A DNA stretch of 64,000 nucleotides from Streptomyces lydicus. GTDB taxonomy: Bacteria > Actinomycetota > Actinomycetes > Streptomycetales > Streptomycetaceae. The translations under genes were made by a program, and so were the position numbers. The notes under the pieces were generated by a model. The model had not been told where the DNA came from and did not search any database. It was given only the letters and a program-made list of their open reading frames with translations. Positions 15,476 to 24,006 of this stretch are shown piece after piece. Numbering within the stretch: the first letter of the stretch is position 1; the number at the start of each line of letters is the position of its first letter. The stretch lies in the NCBI RefSeq assembly GCF_001729485.1, contig NZ_CP017157.1, positions 62,001-126,000 on the forward strand. Direction: 5' to 3'.

Positions 15476-16948
15476 GTGACCATGACTGCAAGTACCGCCA
15501 ACGCTCAGCGCTTCCGCGAGTTCAAGATGCCCGACGTGGGCGAGGGGCTGACCGAGGCCGAGATCCTCAAGTGGTACGTCCAGCCGGGCGACACCGTCAC
15601 CGACGGCCAGGTCGTCTGTGAGGTCGAGACCGCCAAGGCCGCCGTCGAGCTGCCCATCCCCTACACCGGGGTGGTGCACGAGCTGCGCTTCGGCGAGGGC
15701 GTCACCGTCGATGTCGGCACCGCCATCATCGCCGTCGACACCGACCCCGGTGCCGGTCCCGCCGAGGCCCCGGCCGCCGCGGAGGCCCCGCAGGAGGCCG
15801 CCGCCGAGGAGGAGGCCGAGCCGCAGGGCCGGCAGGCGGTGCTGGTCGGCTACGGCGCCGCGCCGTCCTCGACCAAGCGCCGGGCCCGCAAGCCGCAGCC
15901 GGGCGTACCGGCGCAGCCGGAGCCGGCGAAGGCCGCGCTCCAGGCCGAGCTGAACGGGCGGACCGCTCCGGCGGCGCCCGCCGCGCCCGTCGCCCCTGCG
16001 GTGCAGCCCGCGCCGGCTGCTCCGGCCGGGAGTGCCGTACCCGCCGTGGGCCGGCCGCTGGCCAAGCCGCCGGTGCGCAAGCTCGCCAAGGACCTCGGCA
16101 TCGACCTGGCGACGATCCTCCCGACCGGTCCGGACGGGATCATCACCCGCGAGGACGTGCACGCCGCCGCCACGTCGGCAGCACCGGCCGAGGTGCCCGG
16201 GCCCGTCGCGGTCGCCGCGGCCGAGTCCGGCACCGTCGACACCACCGCACGCGAGAGGCGGGTGCCGGTGAAGGGCGTACGCAAGGCCACCGCCCAGGCG
16301 ATGGTCGCCAGCGCCTTCACGGCTCCGCACGTCACGGAGTTCATCACCGTCGACGTGACCCGGACGATGAAGCTCGTCCAGGAGCTGAAGCAGGACCCGG
16401 ACATGGCGGGGCTGCGGGTCAACCCGCTGCTGCTCGTCGCCAAGGCGTTCCTGGTCGCCCTCAAGCGTCACCCCGAGGCCAACGCGGCCTGGGACGAGGC
16501 GAATCAGGAGATCGTCCACAAGGACTACGTCAATCTCGGCATCGCGGCGGCCACCCCGCGCGGGCTGATCGTCCCGAACATCAAGGACGCCGGGGTCAAG
16601 ACGCTTCCGCAACTCGCCGCCGAGCTGGGCGACCTGGTCGCCACGGCCCGTGAGGGCAAGACGTCCCCGGCGGCGATGGCCGGCGGCACGGTCACCATCA
16701 CCAATGTCGGTGTCTTCGGTGTCGACACCGGTACGCCGATCCTCAACCCGGGGGAGTCGGCGATCCTCGCCTTCGGCGCGGTCAAGCTCCAGCCGTGGGT
16801 GCACAAGGGCGCGGTGAAGGCCCGTCAGGTCACCACCCTGGCGCTGTCCTTCGACCACCGTCTGATCGACGGCGAACTGGGCTCCAAGCTGCTCGCGGAT
16901 GTGGCGGCGATCCTGGAGCGCCCGAAGCGGCTCATCACCTGGGGCTGA
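15476..16948 (+). CDS. bkdC: Branched-chain 2-oxoacid dehydrogenase E2 acyltransferase
   Basis: A 490-residue E2. It has one N-terminal lipoyl domain (about 12-90; lipoyl Lys54 in VETAKAAVELP), an Ala/Pro-rich linker, a peripheral-subunit-binding domain (VRKLAKDLGIDLATILPTG, about 197-230), a second Ala-rich linker, and the catalytic domain from about 260 with DHRLIDGE near the C-terminus. It transfers branched acyl groups from lipoate to CoA and scaffolds the complex. GAGGAG precedes GTG 15476; ATG at 15482 is an alternative. Its stop is followed after 34 bp by a parS site centred in a long inverted repeat. Confidence 0.94.
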   Translation: MTMTASTANAQRFREFKMPDVGEGLTEAEILKWYVQPGDTVTDGQVVCEVETAKAAVELPIPYTGVVHELRFGEGVTVDVGTAIIAVDTDPGAGPAEAPAAAEAPQEAAAEEEAEPQGRQAVLVGYGAAPSSTKRRARKPQPGVPAQPEPAKAALQAELNGRTAPAAPAAPVAPAVQPAPAAPAGSAVPAVGRPLAKPPVRKLAKDLGIDLATILPTGPDGIITREDVHAAATSAAPAEVPGPVAVAAAESGTVDTTARERRVPVKGVRKATAQAMVASAFTAPHVTEFITVDVTRTMKLVQELKQDPDMAGLRVNPLLLVAKAFLVALKRHPEANAAWDEANQEIVHKDYVNLGIAAATPRGLIVPNIKDAGVKTLPQLAAELGDLVATAREGKTSPAAMAGGTVTITNVGVFGVDTGTPILNPGESAILAFGAVKLQPWVHKGAVKARQVTTLALSFDHRLIDGELGSKLLADVAAILERPKRLITWG

Positions 16949-16968
16949 GCCGGCATACGGGACCATTC

Positions 16969-17010
16969 GGCCCCGGGGTGCGGTTTCACGTGAAACCACG
17001 CCCCGGGGCC
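16969..17010. terminator. parS: Terminator-like palindrome with parS at its centre (after the bkd operon)
   Basis: parS GTTTCACGTGAAAC at 16983-16996 is the middle of a 42-bp inverted repeat whose outer arms are GGCCCCGGGG/CCCCGGGGCC. There are only two internal mismatches. In RNA it would fold into a strong hairpin. It begins 20 bp after the E2 stop, between convergent genes. Confidence 0.85.
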
Positions 17011-17032
17011 GGGTCGCGTTCGGAGTGGCGTC

Positions 17033-17046
17033 GTTTCACGTGAAAC
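17033..17046. other. parS: parS site
   Basis: Exact GTTTCACGTGAAAC, 50 bp from the preceding copy. It lies 54 bp from the stop of the convergent small-protein gene. Confidence 0.93.
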
Positions 17047-17100
17047 GGCGCTCGGGGCCTGGCGGCGGCCCTGCAGGGCGGGCCTGCCGTACCGGGCCGG

Positions 17101-17277
17101 TCAGCCGCGGATGAGCTCCACCGCGCGGCTGAAGTGCGCCACCGGGCCGGTGGGGCCGGACTCGTCGGCGTGTGCCGCGCCGCGGGTCAGCGCGACGCCT
17201 GCCCACAGGCCGGCGACGATCAAAGCCAGTACGACGGTGTTCCGCGTACGGCGGCCGGCGTTCGTCCTGGACTGCAT
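17101..17277 (-). CDS. Small membrane-anchored or secreted protein
   Basis: A 58-residue protein, not recognised. It has a basic N-terminus (MQSRTNAGRRTRN), one hydrophobic segment (TVVLALIVAGLWAGVALT), then AAHADESGP, which could be a signal-peptidase site, leaving only about 25 residues outside. The ATG at 17277 is supported by AAGGGGAG 6-13 bp upstream; a longer frame starting at 17328 lacks such a signal. It stands alone, convergent with the bkd operon and separated from it by two parS sites. Function unknown. Confidence 0.7.
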   Translation of the reverse strand: MQSRTNAGRRTRNTVVLALIVAGLWAGVALTRGAAHADESGPTGPVAHFSRAVELIRG

Positions 17278-17372
17278 GGTCAACTCCCCTTGGGTTCGGA
17301 GCCTCCCCGGCTCCCTGCCTCCATTCACCCATGGGATTCGGGCCGATCCGTACGCGCCAGGTAGGGACTCCC

Positions 17373-17390
17373 GTCAACCTTTAGGTGGAC
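17373..17390. promoter_or_regulatory. Imperfect palindrome in a divergent promoter region
   Basis: GTCAACCTTTAGGTGGAC with one mismatched pair, enclosed by GTAGGG (17361) and CCCTAC (17390-17395). It lies between the small-protein gene and the GNAT-Nudix gene, 96 bp and 95 bp from their starts. It is operator-like in form only. Confidence 0.3.
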
Positions 17391-17484
17391 CCTACGTCCG
17401 CCTGTGGTCCCCCCTCGCGAGGGCGATCGCCCCGCGCCCGTAAAGGGTTTGCCGCCGAGGACCGCGCTGTTTACGGTCGGCGCA

Positions 17485-18357
17485 ATGAGCAACGACATGA
17501 TCATCCGGCGTTACCGGGCCGCCGACCAGGACATTGTCGGCGACCTGTGGTCCCGGGCCGCGCGGCAGGCCCATCCGTTCCTCGTGGGCGAGGGAGAGGG
17601 GGAGCGCGCCCGTATCCTCCGCGAGGTGTATCTCGTCCGGGCCGAGAACTGGGTCGCGGAGCGCGGCGGCACCGTCATCGGTCTGCTCGGGGTCCTGCCG
17701 GCCGGGCAGGCGCAGAGCGCGGGCGAAGGGCCCGGTGCCGAGGTCGGCGGGCTGTTCGTCGCGCCGGAGGCCCAAGGTGCCGGCGTCGGGCGGCAGTTGG
17801 TCGAGCATGCGGCGGCGCTGCACGGCGCGCTGACCCTGGAGGTCTTCGAGGCGAACGCCCGGGCCCGCCGCTTCTATGAGCGACTCGGCTTCAGTGAGCG
17901 GGGGCGGCGGACGGACGAGGAGACCGGCCATCCGCTGATCGCCCTGGAGCGCGCCGCGCCGCTGAAGTCGGTGAGCTGGCTGCATCTGCGCGAGGGGCGG
18001 CTGCTGAGCGTACGGACCCGCGGGAACGACACGTTCTACCTTCCGGGCGGCAAGTACGAGCCCGGCGAGACGGCGCGCGAGGCGCTCTCCCGCGAGCTGG
18101 CCGAGGAACTCGGCCTGGCGGTGCCCGCCGAGGAGCTGCGGGAGGCATTCGTCATCCATGACGTCGCGCACGGCAAGGGCGGACGGCGACTGCACATGAC
18201 CTGCTTCACCGGCGGGCCGCAGGACATCGCCCCGGCCCCGGGCCGGGAGATCGCCGAGTACGCCTGGTTCGGCCGACGGGAGGCGCACGAGCGCTGTGCT
18301 CCCGCCCATCGCCAGGTCGTGAGCCGGCTGATCGCCCAGGGCCTCATGCAGGGCTGA
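17485..18357 (+). CDS. GNAT acetyltransferase-Nudix hydrolase fusion
   Basis: A 290-residue two-domain protein. Residues ~3-150 form a GNAT N-acetyltransferase with the acetyl-CoA loop VAPEAQGAGVGRQLVEHAA and the C-terminal ANARARRFYERLGF motif. From about residue 165 a Nudix domain follows with the box GGKYEPGETAREALSRELAE and EELGL, complete in its catalytic Glu residues. The GNAT half would acetylate an amine and the Nudix half hydrolyse a nucleoside-diphosphate-linked compound. Their substrates are unknown but fusion implies a shared pathway or damage-control role. The ATG at 17485 precedes the first beta strand MIIRRYRAAD. Confidence 0.88.
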   Translation: MSNDMIIRRYRAADQDIVGDLWSRAARQAHPFLVGEGEGERARILREVYLVRAENWVAERGGTVIGLLGVLPAGQAQSAGEGPGAEVGGLFVAPEAQGAGVGRQLVEHAAALHGALTLEVFEANARARRFYERLGFSERGRRTDEETGHPLIALERAAPLKSVSWLHLREGRLLSVRTRGNDTFYLPGGKYEPGETAREALSRELAEELGLAVPAEELREAFVIHDVAHGKGGRRLHMTCFTGGPQDIAPAPGREIAEYAWFGRREAHERCAPAHRQVVSRLIAQGLMQG

Positions 18358-18444
18358 GGTGGGGCGCCGGGCGGTACAAGAGGCCCGCTACCAGGACAAA
18401 TACTCCCTCGGTCGTCCCGCATCGCGGAATGCGGTGCCGGACGC

Positions 18445-18464
18445 ATACCTGTTGTATCTATCCT
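18445..18464 (+). promoter_or_regulatory. Putative -10 region and ATAC-N5-GTAT repeat before the GntR gene
   Basis: ATAC-N5-GTAT at 18445-18457 overlaps a -10-like TATCCT at 18459-18464. The ATG follows 6 bp later and no Shine-Dalgarno sequence is visible, so a leaderless, possibly self-repressed transcript is plausible. Confidence 0.4.
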
Positions 18465-18470
18465 GTGCGC

Positions 18471-19154
18471 ATGCCTTCCGCGTCGCCGCCCACCGCCCCT
18501 GCCCGAGAGCCCTCCGCCAAGCAGCCGCCCGCTGCCGAACGCGTCTACACGCACATCAAGGACGCCGTCCTGGACCGCCGTTACGAGGGCGGAATGCTCC
18601 TCACGGAGGGCGAGCTGGCCGACGCCGTGGGGGTGTCCCGGACGCCGGTGCGCGAGGCGCTGCTGCGGCTGGAGGTGGAGGGACTGATCAAGCTCTACCC
18701 GAAGAAGGGCGCGCTGGTGCTGCCGGTCTCCGCGCAGGAGATCGCCGATGTCGTCGAGACCCGGCTGCTGGTGGAGAAGCACGCCGCGGCCAAGGCGGCG
18801 CCCGCGAACGAGGCGCTGATCGGCGAGCTGACCGAGCTGCTGGAGACCATGCGGGCGCAGGCCGACTCCGGTGACCTGGCCGCCGTCTCCGTCGCCGACC
18901 GCGCCTTCCATGCCGCGATCGTGCGCAGCGCCGGCAACCAGATCCTGGACCGCCTCTACGAGCAGTTGCGCGACCGCCAGCTGCGGATGGGTGTCGCGGT
19001 GATGCACGCCCACCCGGACCGGATCGCCAAGAACATCACCGAGCACGCCGAGATCCTCGAAGCCCTGCGGGCCGGTGACGCGGACGCCGCGACCGACGCC
19101 GTGCACCGGCACGTCAGCTGGGTCCGGAACCTCGCGCAGGGAGAGGTGCGATGA
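18471..19154 (+). CDS. GntR-family regulator (FCD/FadR subfamily)
   Basis: A 227-residue repressor-type protein. The winged HTH is LLTEGELADAVGVSRTPVRE followed by the wing LIKLYPKKGALVLPVS. The all-helical FCD ligand domain (about 95-215) has ETRLLVEKHAA, AVSVADRAFHAAIV and the metal-site-like HAEILEALRAGDADAATDAVHRHV. FCD regulators usually sense a carboxylate. Its stop overlaps the MFS gene start by 4 bp (ATGA), so it very likely controls that transporter and itself. The ATG at 18471 was preferred over an upstream frame because the protein then begins with a short Pro-rich tail before the HTH. Confidence 0.92.
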   Translation: MPSASPPTAPAREPSAKQPPAAERVYTHIKDAVLDRRYEGGMLLTEGELADAVGVSRTPVREALLRLEVEGLIKLYPKKGALVLPVSAQEIADVVETRLLVEKHAAAKAAPANEALIGELTELLETMRAQADSGDLAAVSVADRAFHAAIVRSAGNQILDRLYEQLRDRQLRMGVAVMHAHPDRIAKNITEHAEILEALRAGDADAATDAVHRHVSWVRNLAQGEVR

Positions 19155-20506
19155 GCGCCGGCACCGGCGGATCGGAGGGCTCCGGCGGCTCCGGCGCGAG
19201 CGGCTCCCCCGCCCGGCTGCTGCCCGCGGACCCGCCCGGCGGCCGCACGGCCATGGCGGTCTGGGGCATCGGCGTCGCGGTCTACTTCGTCGCGATCACC
19301 TACCGTACGAGCCTCGGCGTGGCCGGACTGGACGCCGCCGAGCGCTTCCACATCAATGCCTCGGCACTGTCCACGTTCTCCATCCTTCAGCTGCTCGTGT
19401 ACGCGGGGATGCAGATACCCGTCGGCCTCTTGGTCGACCGGCTCGGCGCCAAGAAGGTGCTGACCATCGGCGTGGTGCTCTACACCGCAGGCCAGTTCGG
19501 CTTCGCGCTCGCCGCGTCCTACCCGATGGCGCTCGGCTCCCGTGCGCTGCTCGGCTGCGGTGACGCGATGACCTTCATCAGCGTGCTGCGGCTGGGCTCC
19601 CGCTGGTTCCCGGCCCGCCGCGGCCCGCTGATCGCACAGATCGCGGCCCTGGTCGGCATGGCGGGCAACCTGATCTCCACGCTCGTCCTCGCCCGCTTCC
19701 TGCACACCTTCGGCTGGACCCCGACCTTCGCCACCAGTGCCGTCGGCGGCATCGTCGTGCTGGTCGTGCTGCTGCTCTTCCTCAAGGACCACCCCGAGGG
19801 GTTCGAGCCGCCGCCCGCGCCCGCCGCGCACAGCGGCGCCGGCTTCGTACGGCGGCAAATCGCGGACGCCTGGCGGGAGCCCGGAACCCGGCTGGGCATG
19901 TGGGTGCACTTCACCACCCAGTTCCCGGCGATGGTGTTCCTGCTGCTGTGGGGCCTGCCGTTCCTCGTCGAGGCGCAGGGACTGTCCCGCGGCACCGCGG
20001 GCGAACTGCTCACGCTCGTGGTGCTCTCCAACATGGCGGTGGGGCTGGTCTACGGCCAGGTCATCGCCCGCCACCACGCCGCCCGTACGCCGCTGGCCCT
20101 CGGCACCGTCGGCGCCACCGCGCTGATGTGGGCGATCGTGCTGTCCTGGCCGTCCGTGCACGCGCCCATGGGGCTGCTCGTCGCGCTGTGCGCCGTGCTC
20201 GGTGCCTGCGGTCCGGCCTCGATGATCGGCTTCGACTTCGCCCGGCCCGCCAACCCGCCCGAGCGCCAGGGCACCGCCTCCGGCATCGTCAACATGGGCG
20301 GCTTCACCGCGTCGATGACGACCCTGCTGGCGGTCGGCGTGCTGCTGGACGCCACCGGCCACAACTACCGGATCGCGCTCGCCTCGATCTTCGTCCTGGA
20401 GGCGGTCGGGGTGTCGCAGATCCTGCGACTGCGCCGCAGCGCGGCGCGACGGGAGAGCGAACGGCTGGTCGTCAGCCGGGTGGAGGCCGTGCACGTCCCG
20501 GCGTGA
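19151..20506 (+). CDS. Major facilitator superfamily transporter
   Basis: A 451-residue 12-TM MFS protein. The loop 2-3 signature appears as GLLVDRLGAKKVLTIG, and the first helix is GIGVAVYFVAITYRTSLGVAG. It resembles sugar-phosphate/nitrate-type anion antiporters (GCGDAMTFISVLRLGSRWFP in TM5), so an organic anion substrate is likely (inference). Translationally coupled to the GntR gene, which may sense the transported compound. The N-terminal ~35 residues are Gly/Ser-rich and cytosolic. It ends 62 bp before a parS locus. Confidence 0.9.
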   Translation: MSAGTGGSEGSGGSGASGSPARLLPADPPGGRTAMAVWGIGVAVYFVAITYRTSLGVAGLDAAERFHINASALSTFSILQLLVYAGMQIPVGLLVDRLGAKKVLTIGVVLYTAGQFGFALAASYPMALGSRALLGCGDAMTFISVLRLGSRWFPARRGPLIAQIAALVGMAGNLISTLVLARFLHTFGWTPTFATSAVGGIVVLVVLLLFLKDHPEGFEPPPAPAAHSGAGFVRRQIADAWREPGTRLGMWVHFTTQFPAMVFLLLWGLPFLVEAQGLSRGTAGELLTLVVLSNMAVGLVYGQVIARHHAARTPLALGTVGATALMWAIVLSWPSVHAPMGLLVALCAVLGACGPASMIGFDFARPANPPERQGTASGIVNMGGFTASMTTLLAVGVLLDATGHNYRIALASIFVLEAVGVSQILRLRRSAARRESERLVVSRVEAVHVPA

Positions 20507-20555
20507 GGCTGCGGGGGCCGGCCTGAGGAGGCACCGAGGACCGGCGTGCGGCGGT

Positions 20556-20604
20556 GGCGGGGGCCGCTGTTTCACGTGAAACGTCCCGCCGGGACGCCCC
20601 CGCC
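20556..20604. terminator. parS: Three-way inverted repeat with parS as one arm, between convergent genes
   Basis: An outer 9-bp stem GGCGGGGGC/GCCCCCGCC (20556-20564 and 20596-20604) encloses parS GTTTCACGTGAAAC (20569-20582) and, directly abutting it, GTCCC-GCC-GGGAC (20583-20595). As RNA this would fold into a three-way junction. It separates the MFS gene and the convergent MDMPI-family gene. Confidence 0.75.
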
Positions 20605-20623
20605 CCGTCTCCCGGTCTCTCCG

Positions 20624-21448
20624 CTACGGCGTGACCGCGAAGTTGGTGAGGATGGCGTCGGCGAGCTCACGGTCGCCGTCGATCTTGATCTGGTCGGCGA
20701 CCGCCGCGGGGCGGACCCGGCCGCAGGCCAGCTGGTGGAAGGTGTCCCAGTCCAGCGCGAGCGTCACGGTCGGGCCGAGGGAGACGCTGCCGTCGATCGT
20801 GGCGTTGCCCTCGGCGTCGATGCGGACCGTGCGCAGGAACTCCAGCGGTCCGCTGACGTCGAAGACGACCGCCGAATCAGCGGGGGCCTGGGCCCGCTTG
20901 GCGACGACGCCGGGCAGCACCTTCACCAGCAGATCCCGCGTGATCTGCGCGCCGGGAGAGTCCAGATTGCCGGGCTTGTCGAGCGCGCGGCGCAGGTCCT
21001 GCTCGTGCGCCCAGACGTCGAACGCCCGCTGCTGAAGCACGAATTCCAGCGAACGGTCCTCGCCGAGCGGGCTGCGCACCACGGCGTCCGGCTGACGGGA
21101 CTCGTTGCGCAGCTGCCGGGAGCGGCGGATGACGGTGTATTCGAGCTCGCTGAGCATCTCGGGCGCGGTGTGGTGCCGGCGGACGTCGACCTGCACCTCC
21201 ATGCGGCGGGCCGATTCGCTGCGTACGTGGTAGAGGTCGCGCGGCAGCGTGTGGATCGGCCGTGGGTCGCCCAGCATTTCGCATTCCAGGCCGATGACAT
21301 GGGAGACCACATCGCGAACGGACCATCCTGGGAGGCATGTCGCCTTGTTCCACTCGCCCTCGACGAGCGGAGTGACCAGCTCGGTTATCGCTTCTATGGA
21401 GTGCGTCCAGGCATCGATGGAGGACTGAAGGCTGGGATGGACGGTCAC
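20624..21448 (-). CDS. Maleylpyruvate isomerase/MDMPI-family mycothiol-dependent enzyme
   Basis: A 274-residue protein. The N-terminal DinB-like helical bundle begins IDAWTHSIEAITELVTPLVEGEWNKAT and has the metal-ligand pattern WSVRDVVSHVIGLE and later VWAHEQDLRRALD, typical of mycothiol-dependent maleylpyruvate isomerases. The C-terminal ~100 residues form an SCP2-like domain (VTLALDWDTFHQLACGR). Mycothiol is the actinobacterial replacement for glutathione. The actual substrate is unknown; such paralogues are many in Streptomyces. The GTG at 21448 is preceded by GAGGGG. Single gene. Confidence 0.85.
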   Translation of the reverse strand: MTVHPSLQSSIDAWTHSIEAITELVTPLVEGEWNKATCLPGWSVRDVVSHVIGLECEMLGDPRPIHTLPRDLYHVRSESARRMEVQVDVRRHHTAPEMLSELEYTVIRRSRQLRNESRQPDAVVRSPLGEDRSLEFVLQQRAFDVWAHEQDLRRALDKPGNLDSPGAQITRDLLVKVLPGVVAKRAQAPADSAVVFDVSGPLEFLRTVRIDAEGNATIDGSVSLGPTVTLALDWDTFHQLACGRVRPAAVADQIKIDGDRELADAILTNFAVTP

Positions 21449-21595
21449 GGGACCCCTCGGACGGTTCGTACGCGGGCTGCTGTCTGTGCAGTTAAGTTAC
21501 GCTGCGCACGGGCACCCCGGCAGTGCTTTCGGGGCACCATCGTAGGCGGATGTGCCCCTGCCGCAGCGGGCCGCGGCTCTTCCGGCGCCCGCCCC

Positions 21596-22126
21596 TCAGT
21601 CCTCGCCGCGCTCCCGCTCCGCCAGCCGGATCACACCCACCGCGATGGCGATGAGCAGCGGCGGATCCGCGTCCTCGCGTACGACATTGACCGCATAGGT
21701 GTCGCGGACGGTCAGCCAGCGGCGGGAGATCTCCGCGAGCAGTTCGCCCTCGTACTCGACCGCGAACTCGCGGTCCAGGATCTTTCCGCTGACGTCCAGT
21801 TCGGTGCCGTCCACCAGCTCGACGCGGTAGTGGTTGCGCAGCAGCGAGAGCCGCTTGCGCTTGATCGTGGCCAGCGGCCGGTCGTCCCGCTCGATCGTCA
21901 TCGTGTCGCGCAGGGCCAGCATCTTCTTGCGGATGGTGATCAGCACCCGGCGTTCGGGGTCCTTCAGCTCGAAGGTCTCCCGGAGCCGCAGTGCCTTCCC
22001 GTCGACGAGGAACGCGTGGTGGCCGTGCTCGTCCTCGATCCAGTAGTCGTCGCCGATACCGAAGATCCGGTCGCGTACGAGGTACTTGCGGGAGCGCGGG
22101 GGAGCCCCCGCCAGGGTTGGCTGCAT
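21596..22126 (-). CDS. LURP-one-related family protein
   Basis: A 176-residue protein of the LURP-one/tubby-like (DUF567) fold. Repeated beta strands are visible: KYLVRDRIFGIGDDYWIEDE, HHAFLVDGKALRLRETFEL, RVLITIRKKMLALRDTMTI, SLLRNHYRVELVDGTELDV. The characteristic 'RxxxSLLRNHY' strand is present. Bacterial members are uncharacterised; some bind lipids or are scramblase-like. The ATG at 22126 was chosen because the fold starts a few residues later and the next gene starts divergently at 22191; the open frame continues far upstream only as a shadow of that gene. Confidence 0.83.
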   Translation of the reverse strand: MQPTLAGAPPRSRKYLVRDRIFGIGDDYWIEDEHGHHAFLVDGKALRLRETFELKDPERRVLITIRKKMLALRDTMTIERDDRPLATIKRKRLSLLRNHYRVELVDGTELDVSGKILDREFAVEYEGELLAEISRRWLTVRDTYAVNVVREDADPPLLIAIAVGVIRLAERERGED

Positions 22127-22190
22127 GGGTGACGTGTTCCCCGGTGCCCCTGCGGAATGCGCGCGCACCGGAGTGACGTTGAATGTGCAC

Positions 22191-23999
22191 ATGGCTTCAC
22201 GTGCACGTGTCCGGGCCCCCGAGCTGATCGGCAAGGGCGGCTGGCTGAACACCGGCGACAAGGATCTCACCCTCTCCGACCTGCGAGGACGCATTGTCGT
22301 CCTGGATTTCTGGACGTTCTGCTGTGTGAACTGTCTGCATGTCCTGGACGAGCTGCGGGAGCTGGAGGAGCGGCACCGCGACACCGTCGTGATCATCGGC
22401 GTGCACTCCCCGAAGTTCGTGCACGAGGCCGAGCACCAGGCGGTGGTGGACGCCGTCGAGCGCTACGGCGTCGAGCACCCCGTCCTGGACGACCCCGAGC
22501 TCGCCACGTGGAAGCAGTACGCGGTCCGGGCCTGGCCGACGCTGGTGGTCATCGACCCCGAGGGGTACGTCGTCGCCCAGCACGCCGGCGAGGGCCATGC
22601 GCACGCCCTCGCGAAGCTCGTCGAGGAACTGGAGGCCGAGCACGGCGCGAAGGGCACCCTGCGGCGCGGCGACGGTCCGTACGTGCCGCCGGAGCCGGTC
22701 GCCACCGATCTGCGCTTCCCCGGCAAGGCCGTACGGCTGCCGGGCGGCACCTTCCTGGTCTCGGACACCACCCGGCACCAGCTCGTGGAGCTGGCCGCGG
22801 ACGGCGAGCAGGTGCTGCGCCGGATCGGCAGCGGCGAGCGCGGTCTGACTCCGGACTCCTTCAACGAACCGCAGGGCCTGGCGCTGCTGCCCGACGGCAC
22901 GGTCGCGGTGGCGGACACCGTCAACCACGCCCTCCGGATTTTCGACCCCGCGACGGGCGCCCTGGAGACGGTGGCCGGCACCGGAAAGCAGTGGTGGCAG
23001 GGCTCGCCGACCTCGGGACCGGCCCGCGAGGTGGCGCTCTCCTCGCCGTGGGACCTCGCCTGGTGGCAGGACCGGCTGTGGATCGCGATGGCCGGTGTGC
23101 ACCAGCTGTGGACGTACGACCCGGCCGCCGGCACGGTCGAGGTCGCGGCGGGCACGACCAACGAGGGCCTGGTGGACGGGCCGGCCGCCGAGGCGTGGTT
23201 CGCGCAGCCGTCCGGGCTCGCGGCGGCCGGCGACCGGCTGTGGGTGGCGGACTCGGAGACCAGTGCCGTGCGCTGGGTCGAGCGCGCCGAGGACGGCGAC
23301 GGCTATGTGGTCCGCACGGCGGTCGGCACCGGCCTCTTCGACTTCGGGCACCGCGACGGGCCCGCGGACCAGGCGCTGCTCCAGCACCCGCTGGGCGTGA
23401 CCGCGCTGCCCGACGGCTCGGTCGCCGTCGCCGACACCTACAACCATGCCCTGCGCCGCTACGACCCCGTCGGCGGCGAGGTCACGACGCTGGCGACGGA
23501 TCTGCGGGAGCCGTCCGCCGCGGTGCTGGCCGAGGACGACATCGTGGTGGTGGAATCGGCGCGGCACCGGCTGACCCGGCTGCGGCTGCCCGAGGAGGCG
23601 GTGCGCGTCGAGTCGGTGGCGCACCGCACCCAGCGCACGGCCACCGAGGTCGCCCCGGGCGCGCTGCGGCTGGAGGTGGTCTTCCAGGCCCCGGCGGGCC
23701 AGAAGCTGGACACCCGCTACGGCCCCTCGACCCGGCTGCTGGTCAGCGCGACCCCGCCCGAGCTGCTCGCCGAGGGCGAGGGGGCGGGGACGGATCTCGC
23801 CCGCGACCTGGTGCTCGCGGACGGTGTCACCGAGGGCGTGCTGCACGTCTCGGCGATGGCCGCGTCCTGCGACGACGCCCCGGACATCGAGTACCCCGCC
23901 TGCCATGTGCACCAGCAGGACTGGGGCGTCCCGGTCGAGGTCGTCGACGGCGGGACGGCCCGGCTGGGACTGGTCCTCGCGGGGCTGGACGCGGAGTAG
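22191..23999 (+). CDS. Thioredoxin-like protein with C-terminal NHL beta-propeller
   Basis: A 602-residue protein. The N-terminal domain is TlpA/thioredoxin-like: LRGRIVVLDFWTFCCVNCLH carries a CVNC redox pair, and AWPTLVVIDPEGYVVAQHAGEG the cis-Pro region. From about residue 175 NHL repeats form a beta-propeller (NEPQGLALLPDGTVAVADTV, QHPLGVTALPDGSVAVADTY). Human NHLRC2 has the same layout. No signal peptide is visible, so it is cytosolic as read. The ATG at 22191 is 64 bp from the divergent LURP-one start. Its partner proteins are unknown. Confidence 0.9.
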   Translation: MASRARVRAPELIGKGGWLNTGDKDLTLSDLRGRIVVLDFWTFCCVNCLHVLDELRELEERHRDTVVIIGVHSPKFVHEAEHQAVVDAVERYGVEHPVLDDPELATWKQYAVRAWPTLVVIDPEGYVVAQHAGEGHAHALAKLVEELEAEHGAKGTLRRGDGPYVPPEPVATDLRFPGKAVRLPGGTFLVSDTTRHQLVELAADGEQVLRRIGSGERGLTPDSFNEPQGLALLPDGTVAVADTVNHALRIFDPATGALETVAGTGKQWWQGSPTSGPAREVALSSPWDLAWWQDRLWIAMAGVHQLWTYDPAAGTVEVAAGTTNEGLVDGPAAEAWFAQPSGLAAAGDRLWVADSETSAVRWVERAEDGDGYVVRTAVGTGLFDFGHRDGPADQALLQHPLGVTALPDGSVAVADTYNHALRRYDPVGGEVTTLATDLREPSAAVLAEDDIVVVESARHRLTRLRLPEEAVRVESVAHRTQRTATEVAPGALRLEVVFQAPAGQKLDTRYGPSTRLLVSATPPELLAEGEGAGTDLARDLVLADGVTEGVLHVSAMAASCDDAPDIEYPACHVHQQDWGVPVEVVDGGTARLGLVLAGLDAE

Positions 24000-24006
24000 C
24001 GGCTCG

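Noticed and set aside
22197..23912. A 571-codon minus-strand open frame opposite the thioredoxin-NHL gene
   Set aside because: The plus-strand frame has clear domains; the opposite frame has none and is a GC-skew artefact.
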